A stretch of DNA of 64,000 nt from Girardinichthys multiradiatus (GCF_021462225.1 NC_061795.1:50522880-50586879), one strand, 5' to 3'. Positions 1 through 11,019 are shown, numbered from the stretch's first letter. Notes: generated from the letters alone by a model not told the origin. Numbers and translations: made by a program.

Positions 1-231
1 GGGGGTAAGGGATGACATCTGCATATCCTCCTCCCATGAATGTGTGCGTTTGGATCATTATCATATGTTTTGCATTTTCATTGAAGGCAGACACGCTACA
101 AAGTTTGCACCCGCAGATCCGCTGATTTTGCACACGCCATCCGATTAGCACCTCGTTTGTAGATCAGCTTTGCTGAAGCAAACAGGTTTGCGTGCGGTTT
201 TGTACACGTAAACCTTTTGCAGATCAGACCC
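1..231. repeat. Unclassified interspersed repeat, copy 1 (cut by window start)
   Basis: This stretch aligns by eye with 43184-43412. Shared landmarks are GGGATGACAT, GCATATCCTCCTCCC, CATTATCATATGTTTTGCAT, GCTGATTTTGCACAC, CTCGTTTGTAGATCAGCTTT and the end segment around AAACCTTTTG. The left end lies outside the window. No coding potential is seen. It could be a MITE, but no inverted repeats can be confirmed. The class is unknown to me. Confidence 0.6.
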
Positions 232-305
232 TTATTTTCTATTATTTAATAATTCCGATTCCGATTTTTTCTGTTCCTTTTTTGATTAATTTCTGGGTGA
301 TATTA

Positions 306-1489
306 CACTCACCGGCCACTTTATTAGGTACACCTGTCCAACTGCTCTTCAATGCAAATTTCTAATCATCCAATCACATGGCAACAACCCATTGCATTTA
401 GACATGTAGACATGGTCAAGACGATCTGCTGCAGTTCAAACCGAGCATCAGAATGAGGAAGAAAGGTGATTTAAGTGACTTTGAACGTAGCATGGTTGTT
501 GGTGCCAGACGGGTGGGTCTAAGTATTTCAGAAACTGCTGATCTACTGGGATTTTCATGCACTACCATCTCTAGGGTTTACAGAGAATGGTCTGAAAAAG
601 AGAAAACATCCAGTGAGCGGCAGTTCGGTGGGCACAAATGCCTTGCTGATGCCAGAGGTCAGAGGATAATGGCCAGACTGGTTCGAGCTGATAGAAAGCC
701 AACAGTAACTCAAATAACCGCTCATTATAACCAAGGCATGCAGAAGAGCATCTCTGAAAACACAACACGTCGAACCTTGAGGCGGATGGGCTACAGCAGC
801 AGATGACCACACCGGGTGCCACTCCTGTCAGCTAAGAAGAGGAAACTGAGGCTACAATTCGCACAGGCTCACCAAAACTGGACAATAGAAGATTGGAAAA
901 ACGTTGCCTGGTCTGATGAATCTCGATTTGGCGTCAGCAACATGAAAGCATGGATCCATCCTGCCTTCTATCAACGGTTCAGGCTGGTGGTGGTGGTGTA
1001 ACGGTGTGGGGGATATTTTGTTGGCACACTTTGGGCCCCTTAGTACCAACTGAGCATCGTGTCAACGCCACAGCCTACCTGAGTATTGTTGCTGACCATG
1101 TCCATCCCTTTATGACCACAGTGTACCCATCTTCTGATGGTTACTTCCAGCAGGATAACGTGCCATGTCATAAAGTACAAATCATCTCAGACTGGTTTCT
1201 TGAACATGACAATGAGTTCACTGGACTCAAATGGTCTCCATAGTCACCAGATCTCAATCCAATAGAGCACCTTTAGGATGTGGTGGAACAGGAGATTCAC
1301 ATCCTGGATGCAGCCGACAAATCTGCAGCATCTGTGTGATGCTATCATGTCAATATGGACCAAACACTCTGAGGAATGTTTCCAGTACCTTGTTGAATCT
1401 ATGCCACCACGGATTAAGGCAGTTCTGAAGGCAAAAGGGGGTCCAACCCGGTACTAGCAAGGTGTACCTAATAAAGTGGCCGGTGAATG
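306..1489 (+). mobile_element. Tc1-like DNA transposon, complete ends, dead (family 1)
   Basis: The element is 1,184 bp and is flanked by TA on both sides (304-305 and 1490-1491), the Tc1/mariner target duplication. Terminal inverted repeats of about 30 bp are visible: the left end reads CACTCACCGGCCACTTTATT and the right end is its near-perfect reverse complement, ending GTGGCCGGTGAATG. The interior encodes a broken transposase on the same strand. Two further copies of the family are at 12140-13305 (minus) and 22619-24987 (plus). Complete ends with a decayed gene mark an old copy that could move only if a transposase were supplied in trans. Confidence 0.9.
453..1440 (+). pseudogene. Tc1-family transposase, broken
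   Basis: A functional copy would bind the element ends through an N-terminal paired-type HTH and cut DNA with a DDE catalytic core in the nucleus. The start is ATG at 453 (MRKKGDLSDFERS); the HTH region runs through GLSISETADLLGFS. The frame is open to TGA at 804-806, which stands where the flanking residues suggest arginine (CGA to TGA, a CpG-type change). It continues in frame through AWSDESRF, the first catalytic Asp region, to about 945. A frameshift then moves it to the frame with GYFQQDNVPCHK (second Asp). After that, in-frame TAG codons appear around SPDLNPIEHL, which carries the third acidic residue. So there are at least three stops and one shift. The reading as Tc1 rests on these motifs and the inverted repeats. 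Confidence 0.88.
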
Positions 1490-1491
1490 TA

Positions 1492-3093
1492 GGTGCTGAT
1501 ATTATGCTGTTATTATTGGGTCATTGCTGTGACATCTGAGTGGCATCAGTTGTTTAACAGTGGTGCACATGTGCAGTACACATGGCCTGTAAAGTTGCCA
1601 CCCTCATGTTGCAGAATATTATAGAAGAGTCAGAAAATGAAACATACTGAAAATGTACATCAAAATATCAGAAAAAAAAGACTTCAGAGACATAAAAGAC
1701 TGCAGGGACTGTGAGTCAATGCTGCGAGAAATACACAGGCGTGATGGTTAAAGACTTACATATGAAATGGGTTGTTTGCAGGTATGAAACAGAAGAAAGT
1801 TAACAGAAAATGGGTGGTGGTACAAATTGGTAAAGGAGTAATTTGACCTGATTCTCTAGAATGGCAAGCACATGGATTTATGTCACAGTATTGTTTGTGT
1901 TTTTTTGCGTTTGTTCCCTAGTCAGTCTCCAAATATAGGATATGACTACAGATATGATTGCTTGGATCCAAATTCCAAGATGGGAGAAGCCAAATCTAAT
2001 TTGGAAGCCTGAGTATAAATGTTCAGCTGCTGCTGAATTATGTAAGATTAAAAAAAATGGTGAATAAGAACTTTGGCAGCTTAACACGAGAGGTCATCAA
2101 ATATTTAAGTATTTCAATCTCTTTACGTTTAGTCAGAAACACACACCGAGTTCTTCAGGGCCAAGTCTTTTCAAAGGGCAGCTGAATATAATGCTGCAAT
2201 CTGAAACAGAACCAGCTCATTCCTCCCAGAATCACAATGCAATCAATGACTGTGCAACATTGAAGCAATTCAAACAGCTGCTAATCAGTAGTTATAAAAA
2301 AGTTTTATTTTGTATTTCACTGCACTTCAGCATCAGTGTGTCCTCTGCAGCAGCTCATTATGGCCACTCAGATTGCCACTGTACATCTGACAAGCCCTCG
2401 CCATTATGGATGAAAATGCCGTCTGTTCAGAAACCTCTCCTCGTCTTCCATGACAGCCAACTATCAGTGCTTGACTGCATGTCTTTTTCTCATTATAACC
2501 ACTCAGACAGGGTTACATCAGCTGGCCCGTTTCCCACTTGTCACACCTATTTCTGATTAAATGGCACTTTGCAGATGTGAGGTCAGATTGCAGCCACCTG
2601 TACACGTATGCTGACACATGCAGGTCAATGGATACCTCCTCAGCTGATGGTTATACCACAGGTCACTTTGTAATGTTAATTAATTGAAATGATCAAACAG
2701 AATGCAAGGCTAGATTGTGAAACTGTGACTGGGTGAGGTTGCTAAAACAGTATTATGTTTGAAACCACTGCAGTTTATATTATAAACAGTTTTGCACTGA
2801 CAAACAAAAGAAGGTAAAGGATTGTTCAGAGGCAGAAATTTGTGTTAATGTGTAATGATTCGGTATATGACTCGTTGAGAGCAGTGACAGAAAACAGCCT
2901 TTCTGTTGCAATGACAGCTCCCAGCGAGGCTGTGATTGCCCAAAGGACTGTGCTCAGCATCTGAACAGAAACATACTTCAGGCAGGAGGAATTTCCTTCC
3001 CACTCACAGAGTGTTGCACTTTCAGTTTCATCAACCAGTCCTTTTATTTCTTTGAACTAAAGTCCATTATAAGCAATAAAATCAGTTTGTCTG
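1492..3093. other. Unassigned AT-rich DNA
   Basis: No recognisable gene or repeat family. Short open frames, such as one at 2191-2556, show no domain, no splice context and no plausible conserved composition, and I treat them as chance. Confidence 0.5.
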
Positions 3094-3180
3094 TTTAGTT
3101 ATCAGGCTCCTCTCCTGTGGAACCAGCTCCCAGTTTTAGTCCGTGAGGCAGACACCCTGTCTACTTTTAAGGCTAGGCTT
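3094..3180 (+). repeat. L2 LINE fragment, end of reverse transcriptase ORF
   Basis: These 87 bases match 47412-47498, inside the larger L2 copy, with about one difference by eye. They encode the segment SYQAPLLWNQLPVLV near the ORF2 C terminus. The L2 3' UTR and tail that should follow are absent, and the sequence changes abruptly at 3181. Confidence 0.8.
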
Positions 3181-4404
3181 TGTTGGGGCCATCCATTTTG
3201 GTCGCACATTTTGACACACGCAGCTCAACAGATGTAGCAGCTCAGACGTCACCAAGAGTGTAAAACCCATAGGTGATGAAGTTTCGGTGCCATTTCCCAC
3301 GTGTCTCACAGGACAGAGCAAAGGAGGCGCATATCTGGAGAGACAAAAGCTCGCAGGTGAACTTTTGCTCCACAAGGCAATTCCTGGAAGAGCTTGAAAG
3401 CTGGAAATCTGTCTGATACGAGAAGATCAGCAGATTTATTCACCGATCGAAGGCCACGCCTACACTCAGCGCAGGTGGAAACCCACAGAGGTTCTATGTC
3501 CAAGGAGATGAGTTTTCCTCCTTGCGTAATGCAGTCGACTAACGGTTCATCTTTTCACCTCCTGGACGGATGAGAAATTACAGTTTTTTTTTTCTTTAAT
3601 TGGTCCCCCCTCCTCTCCTTTTTCTTCAGACCTGATCCATCCTCAACCGGTGGAGAGCAGAAATCAACGTCAAAGTAATTTCGTTCTTTTCATAGTAAAC
3701 CGGATAGGTCCATTTAGAGGTCTGGGCAGGATGAGGCATAGTTAAGGATGATTTAGAATCATCATTACTTAATCTAAGGTATTAACTTGTTGCATGCAAC
3801 AATGCATACTGATTGAATTGTTTTATGCTGAGCTGTGTTTTGATTTGCTGCTGTGTGGTTCATGTTTGTCCGGTTGATCCCAAATCAGCAAGGAGTTAAA
3901 AGTTGGACTTTTAAAATTTTGTCATTCAAGGCAACTGCGGTCTGGGCCTCACCCGACCACTCTTTGTTCCAGTTTCATTGCTGGAGATTTTCCACTAAGT
4001 TCCCGCCTCAGTTTTATGACTCTTGTCAAGATTTGGGGCGATCGAGACATCAGCACCAGGAGGATTTCTTTCCATTTAACCCAAATTACAAATTTTTTCA
4101 ATAAAACTACTGGTTTGATGTTCATAGACACTAAATGCGTATATTTTTCTTTTATTATTATTGTTAGGTAGTCATTTTTATTCCTTTGTGTAGAACGGTG
4201 CTCTTTAGTTAGGTGATGGTTTTTATACCAGAATAATGGTATATCAGGATTATTTGGCTTCAATAAATCGTCATATATATAATTAAGAGAAGCGTTTGTG
4301 TTTATTTCATGCAAGAATGATTTATCTGTCAAAACAAGGTCGAAGTTCCCCCACCTTCGGTGAAGCGGTTGAATAAACAGTGACAGCTGGTGGTTTTGGT
4401 TAAT
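3181..4404. other. Unassigned DNA, possible uncharacterised repeat
   Basis: No domain is found. The stretch contains a pyrimidine run near 3583-3625 and an AATAAA at about 4099. Its sharp junction with the L2 piece suggests that part of it may be a repeat, perhaps an LTR, but no paired ends or target duplication were found. Confidence 0.3.
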
Positions 4405-4416
4405 AATTTGTAATTA

Positions 4417-4453
4417 CCCCTCCTTGAACCGCCACCTTAACGTGGTGGAGGGG
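4417..4453 (+). other. Potential hairpin at the RTE 5' end
   Basis: CCCCT (4417-4421) can pair with AGGGG (4449-4453), and CCACC (4432-4436) with GGTGG (4444-4448), leaving a bulge on the 5' side. Copy B keeps the outer arms at 35841-35878 and has one change in the inner arm. A role in promoter activity or translation start is only a guess. Confidence 0.4.
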
Positions 4454-4557
4454 TTTGAGTGCTCAAATGATCCTAGAGGCTATGTTGTCTGGGGCCTAAA
4501 TGCCCCTGGTAGGGTCTCCCATGGCAAACAGGCTCTAGGTGATGGGTCAGACAAAGA

Positions 4558-5841
4558 GTGGTTCAAGAATCCCTCATGAAGAACAAAATATCGAGGCACG
4601 TGACGTCGCCCGGTACGGCGGAGCCGGGGTCCCACCCTGGAGCCAGGCCTGGGGTCGGGACTCGTCGGAGAGCGCCTGGTGGCCGGGTTACTCCTCGCAG
4701 GACCCGGCCGGGCCAAGCCCGAACGAGAGACGCGAGGCCATCCCCCAGTGGGCCCACCACCTGCAGGGGGAACCGTGAGAGACCGGTGCAAAAAGGATTG
4801 GGTGGCGGACGAAGGTGGAGACCTCAGCGGCCCAATCCCCGGATACTTAGGCTGGCTCTAGGGACGTGGAATGTCACCTCGCTGGGGGGGAAGGAGCCTG
4901 AGCTTGTGCGGGAGGTCGAGAGATATCGACTAGAAATAGTCGGGCTCGCCTCCTCGCACAGTGTGGGCACTGGAACCCATCTCCTTGAGAGGGGTTGGAC
5001 TCTCTTCTACTCTGGAGTGGCCCACGGGGAGAGGCGGCGGGCTGGTGTGGGTTTACTTGTTGCCCCCCAGCTCAGCCGTCTCGTGTTGGGGTTTACCCCA
5101 GTGGATGAGAGGGTCGTATCCCTGCGCCTTCGGGTTGGGGAGAGGTCTCTGACTATCATTTCAGCCTACGGGCCGAGTGGTAGTGCAGAGTACCCGGCCT
5201 TCTTGGCGTCCTTGTCGGGGGTGCTGGATAGTGCCCCTCCCGGGGACTCCATTATTCTGCTGGGGGACTTCAACGCCCACGTGGGGAATGACAGTGACAC
5301 CTGGAGAGGCGTGATCGGGAGGAATGGCCTCCCCGATCTGAATCCGAGTGGTGTTTTGTTATTGGACTTCTGTGCTAGTCACGGATTGTCCATAACGAAC
5401 ACCATGTTCAAACATAAGGGTGTCCATCAGTGCACCTGGCACCAGGACACCCTAGGCAGGAGGTCAATGATCGACTTTGTTGTCGTATCATCAGACCTTC
5501 GGCCGCATGTTTTGGACACTCGGGTGAAGAGAGGGGCTGAGCTGTCCACTGATCACCACCTGGTGGTGAGTTGGATCCGCTGGAGGAGGAGAAAGCCGGA
5601 CAGACTTGGCAGGCCCAAGCGCATAGGGAGGGTCTGCTGGGAACGCCTGGCGGAGCCCTCGCACAGGGATGTATTCAACTCCCACCTCCGGGAGAGCTTC
5701 GACCAGATCCCGGGGGATGTTGGAGACATAGAGTCCGAGTGGACCATGTTCTCCGCATCTATTGTCGATGCTGCGGCCGTAAGGTCTGCGGTGCCTGTCG
5801 CGGCGGCAATCCCAGAACCCGGTGGTGGACACCGGCAGTAA
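4558..5841 (+). pseudogene. RTE LINE endonuclease region, broken 3' end
   Basis: An open frame of 427 codons. The first ~100 residues are basic and rich in Arg, Pro and Gly with no domain I recognise. The endonuclease domain starts near residue 103 with [15 protein letters not shown] and continues through [23 protein letters not shown] and [13 protein letters not shown] to [13 protein letters not shown], the usual order of exonuclease-endonuclease-phosphatase motifs with the catalytic Asp and His. This enzyme would nick chromosomal DNA for target-primed reverse transcription. After about 5770 the frame runs into nonsense and stops; homology continues in another frame, so a frameshift separates EN from RT. 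The Met at 4558 is simply the first in frame; the true start is uncertain. Confidence 0.85.
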
Positions 5842-7715
5842 GGGATGCTGTCAAGCTGAAGGAGTCCTATCAGCTGTGGTTGGCTTGTGGGACTCCTGAG
5901 GCGGCTGACGGGTACCGTGAGGCCAAGCGTGCCACGGCCCGTGCTGTGGCAGAGGCAAAAACTCGGGCCTGGGAGGAGTTCGGTGAGGCCATGGAGAAGG
6001 ACTACCAGTTGGCCTCAAAGCAATTCTGGCAAAATGTCCGCCGTCTCAGGAGGGGGAAGCAGTGCTTTGTCAACACTGTTTATAGTGGGGGTGGGAGACT
6101 GCTGACCTCGACTGAGGACATTATCGGGCGGTGGAAGGAGTACTTCGAGGATCTCCTCAATCCTGCCATCACGCATTCTGTGGTGGAAACAGAGGCTGGG
6201 GACTCGGGGATGGACTCTTTCATCACCCAGGCTGAAGTCACCGAGGTGGTTAAAAAGCTCCGCGGTGGCAAGGCTTCGGGGGTGGATGAGATCCGCCCTG
6301 AGTACCTCAAGTCTCTGGATGTTGTAGGGCTGTCATGGTTGACATGCCTCTTCAACATTGCGTGGCAGTCGGGGACAGTGCCTCTTGACTGGCAGACTGG
6401 GGTGGTGGTCCCCCTTCTTATGAAGGGTGTGTTCCAACTACAGGGGGATCACACTCCTCAGCCTCCCTGGTAAGGCCTACGCCAGGGTATTGGAGAGGAG
6501 AGTCCGACCGATAGTCGAACCCCGGCTTCAGGAGGAGCAGTGTGCTTTTCGTCCCGGCCGTGGAACACTGGACCAGCTCTATACCCTCTACAGGGTGCTC
6601 AAGGGTTCACGGGAGTTTGCCCAACCGGGTCCACATGTGTTTTGTGGACCTGGAGAAAGCATTCAACTGTGTCCCTCGTGATGCCCTGTGGGGGGGTGCT
6701 CCAGGAGTATGGAATCGGGGGCCCTTTATTAGGGGCCATCCGGTCCCTGTACGAGCGGAGCAGGAGTTTGGTCCGCATTGCTGGCACTAAGTCGGACCTG
6801 TTCCCGGTGCATGTTGGACTCTGGCAGGGCTGCCCTTTGTCGCCGGTCCTGTTCATAACTTTTATGGACAGGATTTTTAGACACATCCAAGGGCTGGAGG
6901 GGGTCTGGTTTGGGGACCAGAGGATTTTGTCTCTTCTTTTTGCGGATGACGTGGTCCTGCTGGCCCCCTCTAGCCAAGACCTACAGCATGCACTGTGGCG
7001 GTTCGCAGCAGAGTGTGAAGCGGCTGGGATGAGGATCAGCTCCTCCAAGTCCGAGGCCATGGTACTCGACCGGAAAAGGGTGGCTTGTCCTCTTCAGGTT
7101 GGAGGGGAGTTCCTGCCTCAAGTGGAGGAGTTTAAGTATCTCGGGGTCTTGTTCACGAGTGAGGGAAGAATGGAGCCGGAGATTGACAGACGGATCGGTG
7201 TGGCTGCCACAGTAATGGGGGCGCTGTGCCGGTCCGTTGTGGTGAAGAGAGAGCTGAGCCGAAAAGCAAAGCTCTCAATTTACCGGTCGGTCTACGTTCC
7301 TACCCTCACCTACGGCCATGAACCTTGGGTCATGACCGAAAGAACGAGATCCCGGATACAAGCGGCTGAAATGAGCTTCCTCTGTAGGGTGGCCGGGTAC
7401 TCCCTTAGAGATAGGGTGAGGAGCTCGGCCATCCGGGAGGGGCTCGGAGTAGAGCCGCTGCTCCTCCACATCGAGAGGAGCCAGTTGAGGTGGCTCGGGC
7501 ATCTATACCGGATGCCTCCTGGACGCCTTCCTCGGGAGGTGTTCCAGGCACGTCCCACCGGGAGGAGGCCCAGGACACACTGGAGGGACTATGTCTCTTG
7601 GCTGGCCTGGGAATGCCTTGGGCTCCCCCTGGAGGAACTGGAGGAGGTGTCTGGAGAGAGGGACGTCTCGGTGTCTCTGCTGAGTCTGCTGCCCCCGCGA
7701 CCTGGTCCCGGATAA
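5765..7715 (+). pseudogene. RTE LINE reverse transcriptase region, multiply frameshifted
   Basis: Homology runs through at least four frames. 5765-6415 carries the linker and the RT start (ASGVDEIRPEYLKSL). 6427-6625 carries CSNYRGITLL and RPIVEPRLQEEQC. Around 6634-6690 lies RT motif A (FVDLEKAFN). 6700-7715 carries motif B (QGCPLSPVLF), motif C with the catalytic pair (LLFADDVVLLA) and the C-terminal region with RWLGHLYRMPPGR. The frame in the last 1 kb is fully open to TAA at 7713. Breaks near 5770, 6420, 6630 and 6695 make the protein nonfunctional. Copy B has different breaks at several of these places. Confidence 0.85.
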
Positions 7716-7837
7716 GCGGAAGACGACGAGTACAAGTACGAGTATGAGTACGAATTTCTAATTATTAAAGAGCTTTGAGCCCATAATCACAACACCAGAG
7801 GATATCTCTGATTTCTATTTGTAAGTAATGATTTTTG

Positions 7838-9150
7838 GTTAACTTTCCTTTTTGATAAAGCTTATAGTTAGAGTGGCTTAGGTTATCCTGAGTTATCTTC
7901 CTTATTTTTTACCTCAGTCTTGTTCCCTCCCTGTTGGTTGGAGTAAGGGGGAGTCAGGTTTAGCCTAAACCGGATCAGTTATGTTTGAGGTGCAAACACA
8001 CCCTCCATTTCTGCTACCCCTTCTCTTTTCCAATGGTTATGGTCAATCTGACAGAGAGAGGTATCCCAATCCTTGTGGTTTTTAGTATAACAATGACCAT
8101 CAGTGGGCTCTACATGGACAAACTGTCTATTTTTAAGGCCAGGCTTAAAACTTTCCTTTTTGATAAAGCTTATAGTTTTAGTGGCTTAGGTTATCCTGAG
8201 CTATCTCTGTAGTTATGCTGCTATAGGCTTAGGCTGCTGGAGGACATAACGACCACTTTCACCCTCTTCGCTACATTCTCACACTACTCTCCAATTTTGC
8301 ATTATTTGCTGTTATTTCAGATTTTAACTCTATGTTCTCTCTTTTCTCTTCATAGAAGCTACACCAGGCCTGGCTCTGTGTTTAGCTGTTGCACCTTCCT
8401 GGACAGCAGCATGAGCTGAGCTTCTGCTGCCAACAACTTAATGCTCACCTTCTACAGATGACCCACATGGCCCTGTCTTGTAGTGTTTAACCCTTTCTCT
8501 CTCCTAGACATGGCTACTGACTGAGCTTCTACTGTGACTAACTCTATGTGCTCTCTTTCAGACTCTAACCTTGAAAACTGGCTTGGAGTTTATCCGTTCT
8601 TTCTTTCTAGGTGAAACGACTAAAGGAGCTACATCCATTAACATTTACTTTTCCTTCCCATAGAAAGTGCTCCTGGATCAGTGCTTCTTTGTTCTCTTTG
8701 TGTCTCTGCTCTGTTCTCTCAAACCCCCAGTCGGTCGTGGCAGATGGCCGCTCACACTGAGCCTGGTTCTGGTTCTGCTGGAGGTTTCTTCCTGTTAAAA
8801 GGGAGTTTTTCCTCTCCACTGTCGCTACATGCATGCTCAGTATGAGGGATTGCTGCAAAGTCAACGCCAGTGACTGTCCACTGTCTCTACATGCTCATCC
8901 AGGAGGAGTGAATGCTGCAAGTCACTGACTTGATGCAATCTGCTGGGTTTCCTTAGATAGAAAAACGTTTTATTCAATTTGAATAAATAACTGAATCTGA
9001 CCGAACTGTTCAATGGTTAGGATTAATTGAAATTCATGTACCCGACTTGAAATCTGTATGATTCGATTGAATTGACTTTGTAAAGTGCCTTGAGACGACA
9101 TGTGTTGTTAATTAGCGCTACACAAATAAAACTATAGAAATTAAACTGAT
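7838..9150 (+). mobile_element. L2 LINE 3' end, composite, 5' truncated
   Basis: The end of the RT ORF (TTTTTGATAAAGCTTATAGT) is followed by the 3' UTR and the tail AGTGCCTTGAGACGACATGT, then a degraded GCGCTA..AAATAAA tail near 9113-9150. The ORF-end segment occurs twice, at about 7840-7870 and 8150-8175, with different sequences after each. So two L2 3' ends are joined head to tail. The same two 3' UTR types follow each other in the copy at 46485-48768. Confidence 0.8.
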
Positions 9151-9305
9151 CCTGTTCTTGGAGCTCAGCTGTTCTACATATGATAAAGCTTCCTAATCCA
9201 GATTTTCCATTATGCAACTATGGATGAAATCCAGTGGCATGAAGTATTAATTAGAATATTTCAAATATCTTTTACTTTCGAACTGTTGCAGAACTGAAGC
9301 CTTAA

Positions 9306-9400
9306 TACACCGATCAGACATGATCAACATGATAGCGTGTCTGTCCATCTTTCACTACCAAAACAGCTCTGACCCATTGGACTGCATTCATTGCAAATAT
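9306..9400. repeat. Tc1-like terminal fragment (family with TACACCGATCAG end)
   Basis: It begins TACACCGATCAGACATGA and contains CCAAAACAGCTCTGACCCAT, both typical of the end of a common fish Tc1-like family as I recall it. An internal piece of what I take to be the same family lies at 27790-28275. The transposase part is absent here. Confidence 0.5.
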
Positions 9401-9445
9401 AATCCAAAGGGTTTTCAAACAGAATAAAAACTTCACAAGAAAATA

Positions 9446-11019
9446 CAGTGATGCTTAAAAGTATTCATACATCTTGAACCTCTCCACATATTGTCACATT
9501 TCAACCACAAACAAATATATTTTATTGGAATTTATGTGAAAGGCCAACATAAAGTGGTATACATTGTGAAGTGGAAAAACATTTATACATGACTTCTTTT
9601 TTTTTTTTTTACAAATAAAAAACAGAAAGGGCATTGTGCAAAGTATTCAGCCTTCCTAAGTCAATACTTTGTGGAACCTCCTTTTGCTACAAGTGTTTTA
9701 GGGTATGTCTCCATCAGCTTTGCACATCTAGCGAATTAAATTTTTGTCCATTCTTCTTAGCAAAACAGCTCACACTCAGTCAGATTGGATGGATAGTGTT
9801 TATGAACAGCAGTTTCTAGATCTTGCCACAGATTCTCGGTTGGGTTTAGGTCTGGACTTTGACTGGGCCATTCTAACACATGAATATGTTTTGTTTTAAA
9901 TTATTCCATTATAGCCTGGCTTTATGTTCAGGGTCATCGTCCTGCTGGAAGGTGAACCTTCGCTCCAATCTCAAGTCTTTTGCAGTCTCTAACAGGTTTT
10001 CTTCCAAGGTTGACCTGGATTTAGCTCCATCCATCTTCCCATCAACTCTGACCACCTTCCCTGTCCCTGCTGAAGAGAAGCAGCCCCAGAGCATGATGCT
10101 GCCACCACCATATGTGACAGTGGGGATGGTGTGTTCAGTGTGATGTACGTTAGTTCTCCGACACACAGAGCGTTTTGCAATTTGGCCAAAAAGTTCAATT
10201 TTGGTCTCGTCTGACCAAAGCAGCTTCTTCCACATGTTTGCTGGGTCTCCAACATGGCTTCTGGCAAACGGGACTTCTTATGTTTTTCTTTTAACAATGG
10301 TTTTCTTCTTCCCACTCTTCCATAAAGACCACATTTATTCATTGCACGACTAATAGTTGTCCTGTGGACAGATTCCCCCACCTGAGCTGTGGATCTCTGC
10401 AGTTCATCCAGAGTCACCATGGGCCTCTTGGCTGCATCTCTGATCTCCTTCCTGGGCCTGTAAGTTTAGGTGGACGGCTTTGTCTTGGTAGGTTTCCATT
10501 TGTGTCATGCTCTTTCCATTTCCAGATGATGGATTGAACAGAGCTCCATAAGATGTTCAAAGCTTGGGAAATCTTTTTATAACCTAAACCTGCTTTAAAC
10601 TTCTCCACAACTTTATCCCTGACCTGTCTGGTGTGTTCCTTGGACTTCATGATGCTGTCTGCTCCTCAATATTGTCTTAACCAACTTCTGAGGCCGTCAC
10701 AGAGCAGCTGTATTTGTACTGAGATTAAATTACACCCAGGTGGACTCTATTTAGTCATTAGCAATCATCAGGCAACTTCTGAAGGCTTTGGTTGCACTCA
10801 GAGTAAAGAGGGCTGAATACCTTTGTACACCACACTTTTTAGTTTTTTATTTATAAAAATGTTTTAAATCATGTATAATTTTCTTTCTACCTCACAATTT
10901 TATACGATTTTGTTTTGGTCTTTCACATAAAATTCCAATAAAATATATTTACGTTTATGGTTGTAATGTGACAATATGTGGAAAAGTTCAAGGGGTATGA
11001 ATACTTTCACAAGCCACTG
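9446..11019 (-). mobile_element. Tc1-like DNA transposon, complete ends, dead (family 2)
   Basis: A 1,574-bp element flanked by TA (9444-9445 and 11020-11021). Inverted ends are visible: the left starts CAGTGATGCTTAAAAGTATT and the right is close to its reverse complement, ending AATACTTTCACAAGCCACTG. The subterminal AAATATATTTTATTGGAATT near 9506 is mirrored by the AATTCCAATAAAATATATTT near 10931. The transposase lies on the minus strand. A relative with similar protein but different ends is at 53884-56210, and a decayed piece at 60405-61124. Confidence 0.9.
9675..10650 (-). pseudogene. Tc1-family transposase, frameshifted
   Basis: The start ATG is at 10650-10648 (MKSKEHTRQVRDKVVEKF). The N-terminal paired-type HTH follows (GLGYKKISQALN, SSVQSIIWKWKEH). 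A frameshift near 10430 leads to VTLDELQRSTAQVGESVHRT, and another near 10270 to the DDE core: LLWSDETKIELFG (first Asp), IMLWGCFSS and TFQQDDDPEHKA (second Asp). A stop follows at 9909-9911, and the last part (LEWP..SPDLNP type, third acidic residue) is visible only in decayed form down to about 9675. The expected length is about 325-340 residues. Not functional. Confidence 0.85.

Larger units (their letters stand above)
4417..7752 (+). mobile_element. RTE-clade (Rex3-like) LINE, near full length, copy A
   Basis: This is a 3.3-kb non-LTR retrotransposon with, in order, a GC-rich 5' region, an apurinic-type endonuclease (EN), a reverse transcriptase (RT) and a short 3' end. The 3' end finishes in GATAAGCGGAAGACGACGAG followed by degenerate GAGTAC repeats, with no poly(A). 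The 5' end coincides with that of copy B at 35841, which argues for a true full-length start. The flanks AATTTGTAATTA (4405-4416) and AATTTCTAATTA (7753-7764) differ at one base and are a candidate target-site duplication. The RTE/Rex3 assignment comes from EN-RT order, the FADD motif and the 3' end type; it is inference from memory of the family. Frameshifts show it is dead. Confidence 0.85.

Noticed and set aside
2191..2556. A 121-codon open frame
   Set aside because: No domain, no splice-site or promoter context, and His/Ser-rich composition without repeats; most likely chance.
3181..4404. A possible LTR between the L2 fragment and RTE copy A
   Set aside because: No TG...CA pair with a matching target duplication could be found, so only noted as unassigned.
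5491..5832. Long minus-strand open frames opposite the RTE coding region (also at 6599-7060, 36761-37168, 38148-38546)
   Set aside because: They are antisense shadows of GC-rich LINE coding sequence.
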